From the NCBI GenBank assembly GCA_036971715.1, contig JAVHJL010000005.1, positions 558,001-622,000 of the forward strand: a stretch of DNA of 64,000 bases, read 5' to 3'. This DNA is from Arthrobotrys musiformis (taxonomy: Eukaryota; Ascomycota; Orbiliomycetes; Orbiliales; Orbiliaceae). The position numbers and the translations under genes were made by a program. The notes under the pieces were generated by a model. That model did no database searches. It saw nothing but the letters and a program-made list of their open reading frames with translations, and was not told where the DNA came from. Below are positions 14,260 to 24,596 of the stretch, one piece after another (within the stretch, counting starts at the first letter, position 1; each line of letters begins with the position of its first letter).

Positions 14260-14309
14260 TACGACTCTGTGACACCTTAAAAAAGAGATGACCTCAACTA
14301 AAATATTTC

Positions 14310-14594
14310 ATGCTCGTCGAAACTCGTTTCATGAATGAAAGACTGGTGGGTCTTGCGCTTGTATCCCGCGGACAGAATCATCCCAAACACGGATTGGATA
14401 TCATGGAGCTTGGCCTACGCGATGGCTTGCAAGTTCAAAAGTATCATCCGACAATGACTCGTCATATCCAGAGGCCAGAGCTAGAGGCGGCGAAGTGGGC
14501 CATCACCGACAGTGATGACGACAGCTTCCCAGCCGTCAACTATATCAAAGAGACGCACGCGCTTCTGCAAACATCTTCACCATTCAGTGCTTGA
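14310..14594 (+). CDS. hypothetical 94-residue protein
   Basis: ATG-started open frame of 94 residues. The codon choice looks natural and the peptide is soluble, with an acidic patch (TDSDDDSF) near residue 75. No signal peptide, membrane helix or known motif is visible. It lies just downstream of the relic-like stretches at 13,949-14,259 and may be part of the same decayed gene. Upstream there is no clear leader or splice acceptor that would settle the start. Confidence 0.25.
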   Translation: MLVETRFMNERLVGLALVSRGQNHPKHGLDIMELGLRDGLQVQKYHPTMTRHIQRPELEAAKWAITDSDDDSFPAVNYIKETHALLQTSSPFSA

Positions 14595-17500
14595 GCTCAT
14601 TATCACAAACTAAGCCCACATTCCACTAACGAATCTTAGCCGATCAATATTCTCGACTGAATCCTAGATTAAATTTAGACTTATAGTGGAATTGGGCGTT
14701 CATATTCCTTTGTCACATGCTGCTCGATTTCTAATATTTGGAGTGCCGTGGGGAAACAAGGCGAACAAAGTATGACTAGCCTTGGGACACCGGCATCATG
14801 CACTTTGGGATGAAAGCGTCAAGTTAGACGGCACCCTTCGGATCTTGTTATCGTGTCAACCGGCACATCAGTATGCAGATGATGTTCGTCTTAGCCATTT
14901 TGGGCGCTCTACCCCATTTTCCTAATCCTGTTCCTGGTTCCTGGCAATCTGACATGGGTCTGGACACCCTTCTTTCTTACCTCCAAAGTCCCAGAATGTA
15001 ACGAAGACAAGTGCTGACATGTACATACTCTGAACATAGAAAAGGACAAAGGAGGTGACACCCTCTACCATGGTCGTTTTGCGAGCCCCTCTCTGTTCGC
15101 GGATCCACTTTTCGGTTTACTGACCAGCATCGTTATATTTAGAAGTATCGATTATTGAAGCGGGATCTCAAATATATTGGGATCAGCTGATTAATATAAA
15201 CACCCAGGTCAACCTAATACGAGGTATTTTTCTTACATAACCAAGCCGTGTCAAGCCCAGCAGGCGTCCCGAACCGATCGATGCTACCCGCACCCAGCCT
15301 CTAAAATACATTCTCCTTAGCAATTGTTATGAGATATCTCCTAGGACGCTGTACTTAAGGCGAATATACCTCGTGGGATCCTTTCTTCCCCGTTTTAATT
15401 TAACACCATGGGCATCCTAAGTGTGCACAAGCCAACCCCCCAAGTTCAACATGGCCAGGACTTGGCCCAGCCGAACAAAGGACTGAGAGGCGAATGACCT
15501 ATGCAATAGTCAAATGTTATTATAGACTGGGCTAAATTCGGCGAACGCGGTCCTACTAGGTCCTAGCCCGCCATAAGATTCGATTAACTTCTCATATCGT
15601 GGGTGGTATACGAGAGAGTTTGGGAAACTCAGTCGACATAGCAATAATTGTCACTAAAGGACCAGATGCTAGCACCAACAAGGACCAGGACCCTTTCAGC
15701 ACCAATGAGGCGATCGTCATTTTTGGTCGGGCACTCCACGTTTGAGAATCCTGCAGAGCAGGGATCTTCGATTGCATGGGACGCACGATTACATTACAGA
15801 CTGACTAGGAAGGCCCGATTGGTATCGATATCTTACTTTTATCGATTATTCGCCCTCGACATACTCGTACGGCGTGATTCGAAGTAGCTAGGACTTCGAG
15901 ATACATAATCAAGATACTCTGCTTATCCGCCTTGTCTACTCGAAACTTTCAGCCTCGTTCCACCGATCTTCTCGGTTCAAGGTACTAATACCGGGTTAAA
16001 ACTCGCAGATCCATAGGCCTTATGACCAATTGGCCGTTATCGATAGTAACTGGAGGGAGAAGGGGGAGGAGGACAAATTCGAGATCGTTCCGATTCCGAA
16101 GATCTTCCCTAAACTCAGTCATCGTGATCGTTCGGACTTAAAACATAATCTACCTCTCTCGTCGGAACCTGTTCGGGGCGAGTTTCCTTTTCAGTCTACA
16201 TCCATAATTATTGTGAGCCTGCGCTGATAACGGGGTTGGTTGTTGTTTTGAGTGCCCGGCATACGGCATGCCATGATTGGGGTCGAGCGTAGTAATATCG
16301 TGTATGTGCACATTGGCCTATGTTTGCTTGTTTCGAAAACAATTTGCTTATGTTCCCCGCGCGGCCATTTGAGTTCGCCAATGGCCGGCTGGAGAGTTAC
16401 ATACATAGACGACACACTGTACACAGCAGACGCTTTGGTGTTTTATCCATCCTTTCTTCGAACTTTACCTAAATCGACAATTGGCATCAACTAGCAAAAG
16501 GCTAAAGACTCAAAACCATGGGCATATCCGCGGAATTTCCCAACTTGTGACCGTTTCACACAATTATAATCTTGATGGCACGGGATTCTCCAGAGTGAAG
16601 TTCGACAGGTCCGTGAGCCACTTGAGCCACCCTCTCCTTTTCCCGCTCACACTATTTTGATTTTTTGTTTCCACGGATTCAAATGTTTCATTAACTGAAG
16701 CATGGCTGTCCAACTGAAGTCGTTACTTGTCTATGGCCTTACTGAAGAGCTTTTCTTAGCATGGATACTGCACTACATCCGTTCCCTATCCTGCATCTCT
16801 TGTCACGCTTACGTACTGACCGGGATATGCAAGGAAAAGGTTTTCCCTGCTGCATGCGCGGTGACTTGCTTCTGAACCCCAACCTTTTGCTGCTATTACC
16901 TGGGGTTCGAAATTTACGAACCGTATCAACGGATCCCCTCAAGCTGCTCATGTTATGCAAGCGGGTTGGTTTCCCAAATGATATGGGAATATTTTTTGAA
17001 GCACACCAGGTTTCATCCAAAAGATTACATAGTACGAGTAAAACTTGGCGGCATTCTTGCAAAAAAAAAAAAAAAAAAAAAAAGGTTTATCAGCAGACCA
17101 AGCACATATTTTTACCCCTCTCTATATTGCATTAGGAAAGATATCGCTAGTATCCGCAGATTGCGCAATCAGAAATGCAGAGAAACAAAAAGGTTGAGCT
17201 CCATGTTTGCCTCGATCAGAAGCATCAAACTGGACTATGCATGTCTCGCTGTTGCGTCCCTCCAAGGCTTCATATCTCGCCCTAAGCAGTGTATGCACAT
17301 ACTGTGTATGTATGTGCCATAGCTGCCTGGAGAGGATTGGAGTTCTAGATCAGGAGATACCTGCTTCGTGCCGGTGTTAGGTACCCTGCAACTTCGAGGG
17401 TCTTCAGTGCACGTACATGGCGCATACCAGTGTGCATCTATGGCTCATAGTGACATCAACATATTGCCATTGCGCATCGACATAACGTTTGAGGACGCTC

Positions 17501-18395
17501 CCATAGACGATCGGGTGCCGGGCCATGTTCATGGTATCCTATGGGAATGCAAAGTCGAGATTCCGCACAAAGCAAATACGATCATGGCTCCCTTACAAAC
17601 CAACTTAACTTCCAACAATTGCCTGCCTGGCCTGTCTTTCATATCCTAGCGACATGTCATGTCAAGTCGGTAATCGCTTCGGTTGACCTTTCCAGCAGAA
17701 TTGCCAAAAGCTGGGCAGGAATGCTGGTCCGAGAACCAACAAAGACATGTTCCGGCTCGGGAAGCGCGGGTGGGACCGGGAACGTCCTCGGGAGCCATTT
17801 GGTGGAGCCCAGGGTTCGATCCAACCTCCAACAACGCCAAGGGGTTTCCAACCTGACCTCATCCAGCTTTGACCTCACACACACACACCTTCACCAGCTC
17901 ACTTCATCCCAGCCGCCCAACGTCTCTGGCTTTCAGCCCAACCAACATTGTCATGCACGCGCGCGCACTCTATATCCGCATGAAAGGTCCCAGCTTCTTG
18001 GAATTAATCGCTGAACGCTACCAACAAGTTTAACAGGGGGCAGTATCTAACTGTTAGCAGGAGCGTCAAATTCATTCATGATCTCCATTACACCGAATTG
18101 AGTCACGCTTCGGGGTTTGAAATTTCTTTCCAACTGACAGGAGGATTTGAGAAGAATTCCCACCAATGAGGCATCATACTTAAACGAGGAACATACATTA
18201 CATATTCCTGTGTGCGAAGCTTGTCCTTTCACTTTCGAAAGCCTTCCCGCGAGTTGAAATTGTCTCACGCAGCCACGTTTGCGAGACAAATCGAACTAAA
18301 CGGTATTGATCTTCCAAAAAGGATCCGACGATAGCTCTCGAGCTAGGGTCTACAATAGCAGTAACATTTACAGTATACTGGCTAGTAACGAAGGG
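14595..18395. other. intergenic, no gene supported
   Basis: Only overlapping short frames on both strands. Holds the A23 run at 17,061-17,083 and, just before the next gene, a short (AC)n patch near 17,876-17,890. A tRNA B-box-like GGTTCGATCC at about 17,813 has no matching tRNA fold around it. Confidence 0.5.
17061..17083. repeat. A homopolymer, 23 bases
   Basis: Uninterrupted run of A in non-genic sequence, followed by GGTTTATCAG. Confidence 0.95.
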
Positions 18396-19448
18396 ATGGC
18401 GCCCCTCCGAAGATACATCAAATTGACACCCCAAACAACGTTGCAAGCCCAAATCTTCCTCGAAGATCCAAGCGTTCTGCATACATGGTTGATTCATCCT
18501 ACGAACCCAGCGCTCCCTCGGATCATAGACTCACTAAAGGGCCTTATACTACCCAAGCTAAGGGAAGAAAGAGAACGGGAGCGAATCGGCGCCATAACGA
18601 AAAAGCAACAGGCCGTCAAGGATGTGGTTACCGGTAGCGACTTTGAGGTCAGCGTGTTCTTCAAGGATAGTCCAAATCGACATGCATTGGTGATGCCACG
18701 GAGAGAATTTCTGGGGCCGAAGCCAGAGGGAGGCTTGAAGTCGAATTCCAGCAAGATGGTTCTGGGAAATGACATGCTGAATGTCGGCGAATCGGAAGAT
18801 GGCGGCGGAAATAACACCAATCAGATCGCTAACTTGAGGATCGAAAATGAGGAAGAGGAGGTTGATCTGTATGCACTTCCACTAATACTTCCCGCTGAGG
18901 AAAGTGATGCGGAGTTGCACCAGGCAGACGTCAATTCGGTACCAGCACGTCGGTCTCGCCGAAAGACACGGACGCATGGAAACAATAGTGACAAGGAAGA
19001 CAGTGCACCCCATCAGAGATCCGAAGATAGGGATCGAGCTGAACACCAAGCCACAACGCCCACCAGGCGAGGGCTGCGCACAGAAAATGACGCCACTCGG
19101 AGGAATACTGGCAAACAGGCCCAGAAGGAGCCTATCACGATCGATTCAGGCTCGGATTCCGAAGCTGAGATTGGAAGTGGCGCCGGCAAAGACCCAGTTG
19201 AGGAAACGAAGAAGCCTCTTTTTCGAACCTCGTATGATGCATACAAGATTTACGGGAAGATCTTGTATCTGATCGTGAAGAAGCTGGATATTCCGCAAGC
19301 AATTGGCCAATCAGAAGGAGTACCCGAGACAGTGGTTATGCGGGACATCCCTATTGCACCAGGAATTGAAGATACCGGGGCCACGGGAGATTTTATGGAA
19401 GGTTGGATGTACATGTCCCAAGTCATTCGGGAAGAAGACGATTTGTAA
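18396..19448 (+). CDS. conserved-looking nuclear protein of unknown function
   Basis: Single-exon frame of 350 residues. The frame stays open upstream to 18,306 but that codon is TTG; the first ATG is at 18,396 (MAPLRRYIKL) and gives a sensible N-terminus. Three parts are visible: a compact basic and hydrophobic N-terminal block to about residue 90 (with LPRIIDSLKGLILPKLREER and DFEVSVFF), a long low-complexity middle that is acidic then basic (EEEEVD, ARRSRRKTR), and a conserved-looking C-terminal block (YDAYKIYGKILYLIVKK) from about 285. In the middle, PITIDSGSDSEAE at about residue 257 has the shape of a SUMO-interacting motif: a short aliphatic run followed by acidic and serine residues. 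Basic clusters suggest a nuclear protein. I think related proteins occur in other Pezizomycotina but cannot name the family or function. Confidence 0.75.
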   Translation: MAPLRRYIKLTPQTTLQAQIFLEDPSVLHTWLIHPTNPALPRIIDSLKGLILPKLREERERERIGAITKKQQAVKDVVTGSDFEVSVFFKDSPNRHALVMPRREFLGPKPEGGLKSNSSKMVLGNDMLNVGESEDGGGNNTNQIANLRIENEEEEVDLYALPLILPAEESDAELHQADVNSVPARRSRRKTRTHGNNSDKEDSAPHQRSEDRDRAEHQATTPTRRGLRTENDATRRNTGKQAQKEPITIDSGSDSEAEIGSGAGKDPVEETKKPLFRTSYDAYKIYGKILYLIVKKLDIPQAIGQSEGVPETVVMRDIPIAPGIEDTGATGDFMEGWMYMSQVIREEDDL

Positions 19449-20629
19449 ACTCTTCTCTCAACAGTGTTGCTCGGAGTTATTCGGTGTAACTCTGAGTACC
19501 AGAACCAATTCGGTGCTATCATCCAACATCGCAAGCCACCACAAAAGAACCAGCCACCAGAATCTCCAATTGATTTTTTATCACATTTCACATTGGCCTA
19601 AACCGCGGCAATTACGTGAAAGTTTAAGATCTCACGCCACATTTGCATCGCAGAATGCCTCCCAATTGATTCCATCAAAAGCCACCGTCTCAATTCATTC
19701 ACCAAATATCTACTTTTCTCCCGACCCTACGGTCAGCCGTCCTGCACCTGCATCTGCCCTGCACCGTTTTTGCCTGCGGAAACTTCCCCAGAAAGATGTC
19801 TTTAGCCAACAAGGAATTCCCTAGAAGCCCACAGACTACCTAGAAGCACAAAAACCTCCTCCAGAATGCGGAAACGTATCAATTTCGTCGGCTGCCACGT
19901 GTGCTGCCCTTATCAATGGCATTAATATGAACCTTGCATGAAGGCCTGAGCGTTATCGTATTGAAGCTGCGCAGTTTCCCCTTACCGCTTTTGGATTTCA
20001 GCTGCACGTCGTGAAATTACAGGTCAATTTGTTTGTTGAGTGTAGGGAAACGACGAGGGAACCCTCACCCTGAAGCCTCACCGGTCTTATAATCATGCGA
20101 CCATCTTTTGATAGGTATATGTACATTTGTATTACAAGGTGTACAGTTCAATTTTCATGGGTGTGTATATTGTGAGACCACTTTCGGATTCGGAGTCCAG
20201 ACCCATCCAAATCCGATTGCTTCTGGGCCCGAGTGTCGAGCTGACCGGTGCCTTGCAATGTCAAAGAGGGAAATACGAATACGGAACATGCGGGGAATTG
20301 ACAGGCCTTAACTCAATAACATTTAACGCGCCGAATTTCGAGGGCCGTAGCGCTGTCGCTTTGATGCATCTCGAGAATCATTACCTCTTCGAAGCTTCAC
20401 GTCCGAGTCATGCGAGATGTAACCGTTAACCGCTCTCCACTCTGCATTTGGGAATTATTTTTGAAGTCCTTGCGTTGTTGACCTCCTTCGCCTCCCCATG
20501 TCTTCCACTTAGGCGAAGAACGACGATGCAAAATTTCGAAACAACTAGCCTTGGGTCCCCTTTCCGCGACAAAGGTTTCTAGACCGACAACGGCCATCCC
20601 CAGCTTCGACAACCCCCCTCCTCCTCAAA
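19449..20629. other. intergenic between two plus-strand genes
   Basis: Holds the 3' flank of the upstream gene and the promoter and leader of the Sam37 gene. The leader just before the start codon is pyrimidine- and C-rich (CCCCCCTCCTCCTC before AAAATG). No other gene is supported. Confidence 0.6.
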
Positions 20630-22106
20630 ATGTCACCAATCGAACTCCATGTTTGGAACAGGGCGTTCGGACTGCCGTCCCTAGACCCCGAATGTCTTGC
20701 GGCAATTGCCTTCCTGAGCTCTGCGATACCTCAGGATCTTTGGGTACTTGTGGAGAGCAACAATGTCACTATTTCGCCGAATGGTAGGTTTTTTTTTTTT
20801 TTTTTTTTGTTCCCCAAAATTCCAAATAGGTGCTTATGGCCTATCGTCGTAGCTTTGTGCCGATAGTTTAAGGTACTCATACGAATTGGTATTCTACAGG
20901 ATCACTACCGGCACTCAAAGACGGCTCGGAATGGATTGGCGGCTTCGATGCGATTGTCTCATACATCTACTCTAAAAGCTCTGGCGGTTCTGATATTGAT
21001 CGAAACTTGTCAGATTTGCAGAAAGCTCAAGCTTTAGCGTACGTCTGGCCCGAACCACTTTTCCTTCGCAGTATCAATTGGATACGTATCATATATCGTT
21101 GTATAGTTCGTATATTATCGTTTGGTATAAATGGAAACTGACATAAGATAATACCGTCAGATACCGCTCCTTCATCCGCAAGACATGCCTTCCAATAGTC
21201 TCCCTCTCCCTCTATGTCACTAGCAAGAACTGGGTAAATGTCACGAGACCTCTGTACTCAACCTTCCTGCAATTCCCCATACAATATGAAATCCCACATA
21301 CCCACCATGCTCAGGCCGTAACCTTAACCGCCCACCTTACATCCCTCATCCGAGACATAGCAGCGGAAGAGTCTCGCCCTCTGCAACCGGTCTCCACCGC
21401 CTTCTCCGGCATCACAACGTCGGCAGATACTTCCAAACCACAAGAGAAGAAGGAAAAAATCACTACCCGTGTCAGGCTCCGTAATCTACTAGCAGATTTC
21501 CTCGATCCAATACAGGAGAGACTCGGAAATAACGACTATTTCTTCGGTGGAACTTCCCCTACCACTATCGATTGTTTACTCGTCGGTTACATCTCCCTCC
21601 TGCTATATCCGGAGCTCCCATCAGCATGGGCGAAGGAGATACTTCAACAGGAGTTCCCGGGCATAGTCGCCTATATCAATCGGTTGAAACCCACGTGTCT
21701 CCCGCCGGGGATAGCATACGGACTCCCCGATGAAAGCGACAAACTAACATTGCTAAACTGGACGAAACGTTCCTTTGAGAATTCACCACAAACGTGGGGG
21801 TTTCTTAGTGATAGCATCCCACTCAACCGAGAAGGCTATGAGACACGGTCAACAGCGTTTTGGGTCGCGGTGCAGGGCGTGGTGGGATTGGCAGCGGCGA
21901 TTGGGAGCGTACTTGCTTTTAAGGCCTTGACGACTGAAGGGAAGGTCGATGTGGAGCTTAAAAGGGAAGTTGCAGGGGAAGGGGTGTACTCTACGGTAGT
22001 CAGGGGAGACGTGGGGGATGTAGCGGAAACCTCCGGGGCAGCAAGTGAGGGGTCCGAAGGGGGGAGGCTCCCGATATTTAGGGCGGAAGATATGCTGGGG
22101 CTGTGA
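20630..22106 (+). CDS. SAM37: mitochondrial outer-membrane import protein, Sam37/Tom37/metaxin family
   Basis: Three exons: 20,630-20,783, 20,900-21,038 and 21,161-22,106, giving 412 residues. Donors are GTAGGT and GTACGT, acceptors ACAG and TCAG, and the phases agree across both joins. The N-terminus IELHVWNRAFGLPSLDPECL is the hallmark start of fungal metaxins: a glutathione-S-transferase-like fold that begins with a short beta strand and an AFGLPS-type loop. A second GST-like half follows (NDYFFGGTSPTTIDCLLVGY at about residues 245-265). Near residue 333 a hydrophobic segment (FWVAVQGVVGLAAAIGSVLA) would anchor it in the outer membrane, with an acidic tail. In the SAM complex this subunit helps release and insert beta-barrel proteins. 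Family assignment is confident; Sam37 is used as the fungal name. Odd point: 20 T residues follow the first donor after five intron bases. Confidence 0.9.
20789..20808. repeat. T homopolymer, 20 bases, next to a splice donor
   Basis: Lies inside intron 1 of the Sam37 gene (20,784-20,899), beginning at intron position +6 directly after GTAGG. Confidence 0.95.
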
Positions 22107-23562
22107 GTTTAGATATGCATCATTCGACTGGATGTCAATGCATACACACACCCCAGCGAGAACCTAGGCAATCAACAAATGAGTGTAGAATGCCTAGTTG
22201 AGGCATGGTCTGGCAAGCAAGACGGATGTGAGATGCATTGTCGAGGCCAGACATCAGCTAAGATGCCCTAGAAGAGTATCTCACAAACTGAGGTTTTTTT
22301 TTGCTTAGCAGTTGAGTAAGATACGAACAAAGACTCGTGACGTTGTTCGGTCATACAATTCAGGCAGGAGCCATCTAATCCCCCCCCTTGTATATACATA
22401 TAAAACTATCCAAGCATAGCATCCGTACTTTTAGCTCCCGGAGTATAGCATTAATCACTTATGTCCCCAGGGATAGACTAGGTATAAACGCCACGTACGT
22501 ACCTGGGCCTTTCACTGGGTCTAGGCAGGCCTTCGTTTGGGACGTCCGGTCTGTGAACATTACATGTACATGATTAGGCTAGGCTAGGCCTTTCACATTT
22601 GTAATCGGAGGGGAGAATAGGGCGTGTGCATTGGCTTATAAAACGATGCGGTTCTAGATCTTTTGAGGGAAATATCGGCTTCACACTCTTCATGCTTATC
22701 ATCTTCGCCTTCCTCCTCCCATTGCATGACGTTGGCGTCTGAGTATAAGACGAAGTATACCATAACACGTTCTAGTTCCAGGGCAACCTCGGCCCAGGGC
22801 TAGCCTGGCCGGTATATGTGCACATAAAACCTTATGTTCACTGAGTACGATATATTCGTAATCTACCGGATATGCATATGCTGTATATATTTATCACGGT
22901 TAGCTATGGCCTAGTTTATGAGAAAGATTTAAGATCTTTCTTTTCTTTTCTTTTGATAACAATCTGGTTTACCTATATGCATATATACCCTGAATTACAC
23001 TTGAAGTTGACCAACTCTGCCGATTTACGAGATGAATTTAAACCTGAATTATGTCTCTATATAGTCTAAAAGCAACCTTGAAGGATACCTGGGCTATGGT
23101 AATTATCGTCGGATCCCCTTCCTTCAAAAAGAAGTGAAATGGGGAGTATCCTTTATCTTCCTCGCAGGAGTATCTTATAGTTCTTATTTTATGACCCAAA
23201 GGAGAGAGTAAAAGGTTATGGGAGCCAGATAATTATCAGGGGTATCCGGCAATTCTCTTTATCATGTGTGAATTCTGTGTGTAGTCATGGTATTTAACAA
23301 CAATTCCTTATAAAAAATAAAGGAAGTCATGTTACACTGGTAGTGGATATGTAGCCTCCTCCCGAAAAGAAGAGTCCCTGGTGTAGTATATAAGAGAGTA
23401 AGGAAGAGGAAAAGCTGTGATGGAGGCGTAAAAGGCGTTAAGGGAGACTTATGTAGGCATTACAAGATAAAAACCCGACTAGTGGAAAAAAAAGTGAAAA
23501 AAGATATCACAGATAGAAAAAAGGAACACCCGAAAAACAAGAAGCCAAGCAAAGGAACGAAA
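22107..23562. other. intergenic between convergent genes
   Basis: The Sam37 (+) and Rps2 (-) genes converge here. Features seen are a tandem GGCTAGGCTAGGC patch near 22,577 and A/T-rich sequence near 22,850-23,000. No gene is supported. Confidence 0.6.
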
Positions 23563-24596
23563 TTAGTAAACGGCCTTCGTTCTGAGGACATCGCCGAACT
23601 CGTCCAATGGACTTCTGGAAAGGGCCCTGTCCTTCCACAGATTGGGGGTGAGGAAACCGTAAGTGTTGCCGACGGCGACGAAGGTAGCCTTGAGGGTGTT
23701 CTCGAGTGTCTTGGTCGAACCGGAGGAGGATGTGTAGGCATCTTCGACACCAGCGAGCTGGAGGAGACGCTTGACGGCTGGGGAGGCGACGAGACCGGTA
23801 CCACGGGGAGCTGGGATCAACTGTTGGTTTTCATGCGATTAGTTCGTTTCCTTTGACAAAGAGTTGGAGGGGTATTAAAACTTACTCTAACAGAGACGGA
23901 ACCGCACTTTCCGCTCTCCTTGGCTGGGAGAGAGTGAGGCTCTCCGAGAGAAGAACCCCAGTAACCTCTTCTGATTGGCAAGACGGAGAGTTTGGCAATG
24001 ATGATGGCGGCACGGATGGCGGTGGCGACTTCCTTGGAGGTCTTGATACCGAGACCGACGTGACCGTCGGAGTCACCGATAACAACGATAGCCTTGAATC
24101 GGGTACGCTGACCGGCACGGGTCTGCTTCTGGACTGGCTTGATCTGTTGTTTTTTGAAGATTTCAATTAGCGATTTTGATACCAATTTCGATATCCAAAT
24201 CCTCCCGAATATGACCCAATTGCGAATGCCCCTCTTTAAAGTCCTTGAATTTCCTTCTATTTTCCTTCATTTTTTAAATTTCCTCCGGGGAAAAGAGAGA
24301 AAGTAAAGTACCTTCATAACCTCATCCTTCAACTTTGGCAAGAAGAAATCAACAATCTGGTACTCCTTGATTGGTAGGGAGTGGAGATAGATCTCCTCCA
24401 TGCTCTTGATCTTGCCAGCCTTAACAAGACGACCGAGCTTGGTAACTGGCTGCCATTCCTTCTCGCTGTCTGGCTTGCCACCACGACGGGCACCACGACG
24501 TCCACGTCTTGGACCACGGTCTCCTCCTCGGGATGCGAAACCACCGGCGGCTCCTCCTGCTGGGGCTCCTGCTGGAGCTTTTGCTGCGTCTGCCAT
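23563..24596 (-). CDS. RPS2: 40S ribosomal protein uS5 (Rps2)
   Basis: Three exons on the minus strand: 24,596-24,312, 24,143-23,886 and 23,820-23,563, coding 266 residues, the normal length for fungal Rps2. The start is [10 protein letters not shown]; an upstream in-frame extension is not needed. The N-terminal 50 residues are Gly/Arg-rich ([18 protein letters not shown]), a usual target of arginine methylation in this family. The double-stranded-RNA-binding-like S5 N domain follows, joined cleanly across intron 1 (DEVMK then [20 protein letters not shown]) and containing the glycine loop [10 protein letters not shown]. The C-terminal S5 domain spans intron 2 (SVSVR then [14 protein letters not shown]). 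The protein sits near the mRNA entry channel and affects decoding accuracy. Introns are 168 and 65 bases. Identification is certain. Confidence 0.98.

Noticed and set aside
17700..17840. tRNA-like B-box GGTTCGATCC at about 17,813
   Set aside because: No acceptor stem, D-arm or anticodon arm could be folded around it.
1..18395. Heavy repeat-induced point mutation of the left tract
   Set aside because: Base composition is not extremely A/T-rich and CpG words remain common by eye; an index calculation would be needed to claim it.
23482..24170. Plus-strand frames of 124 and 105 codons
   Set aside because: Antisense shadows of Rps2 exons and introns.
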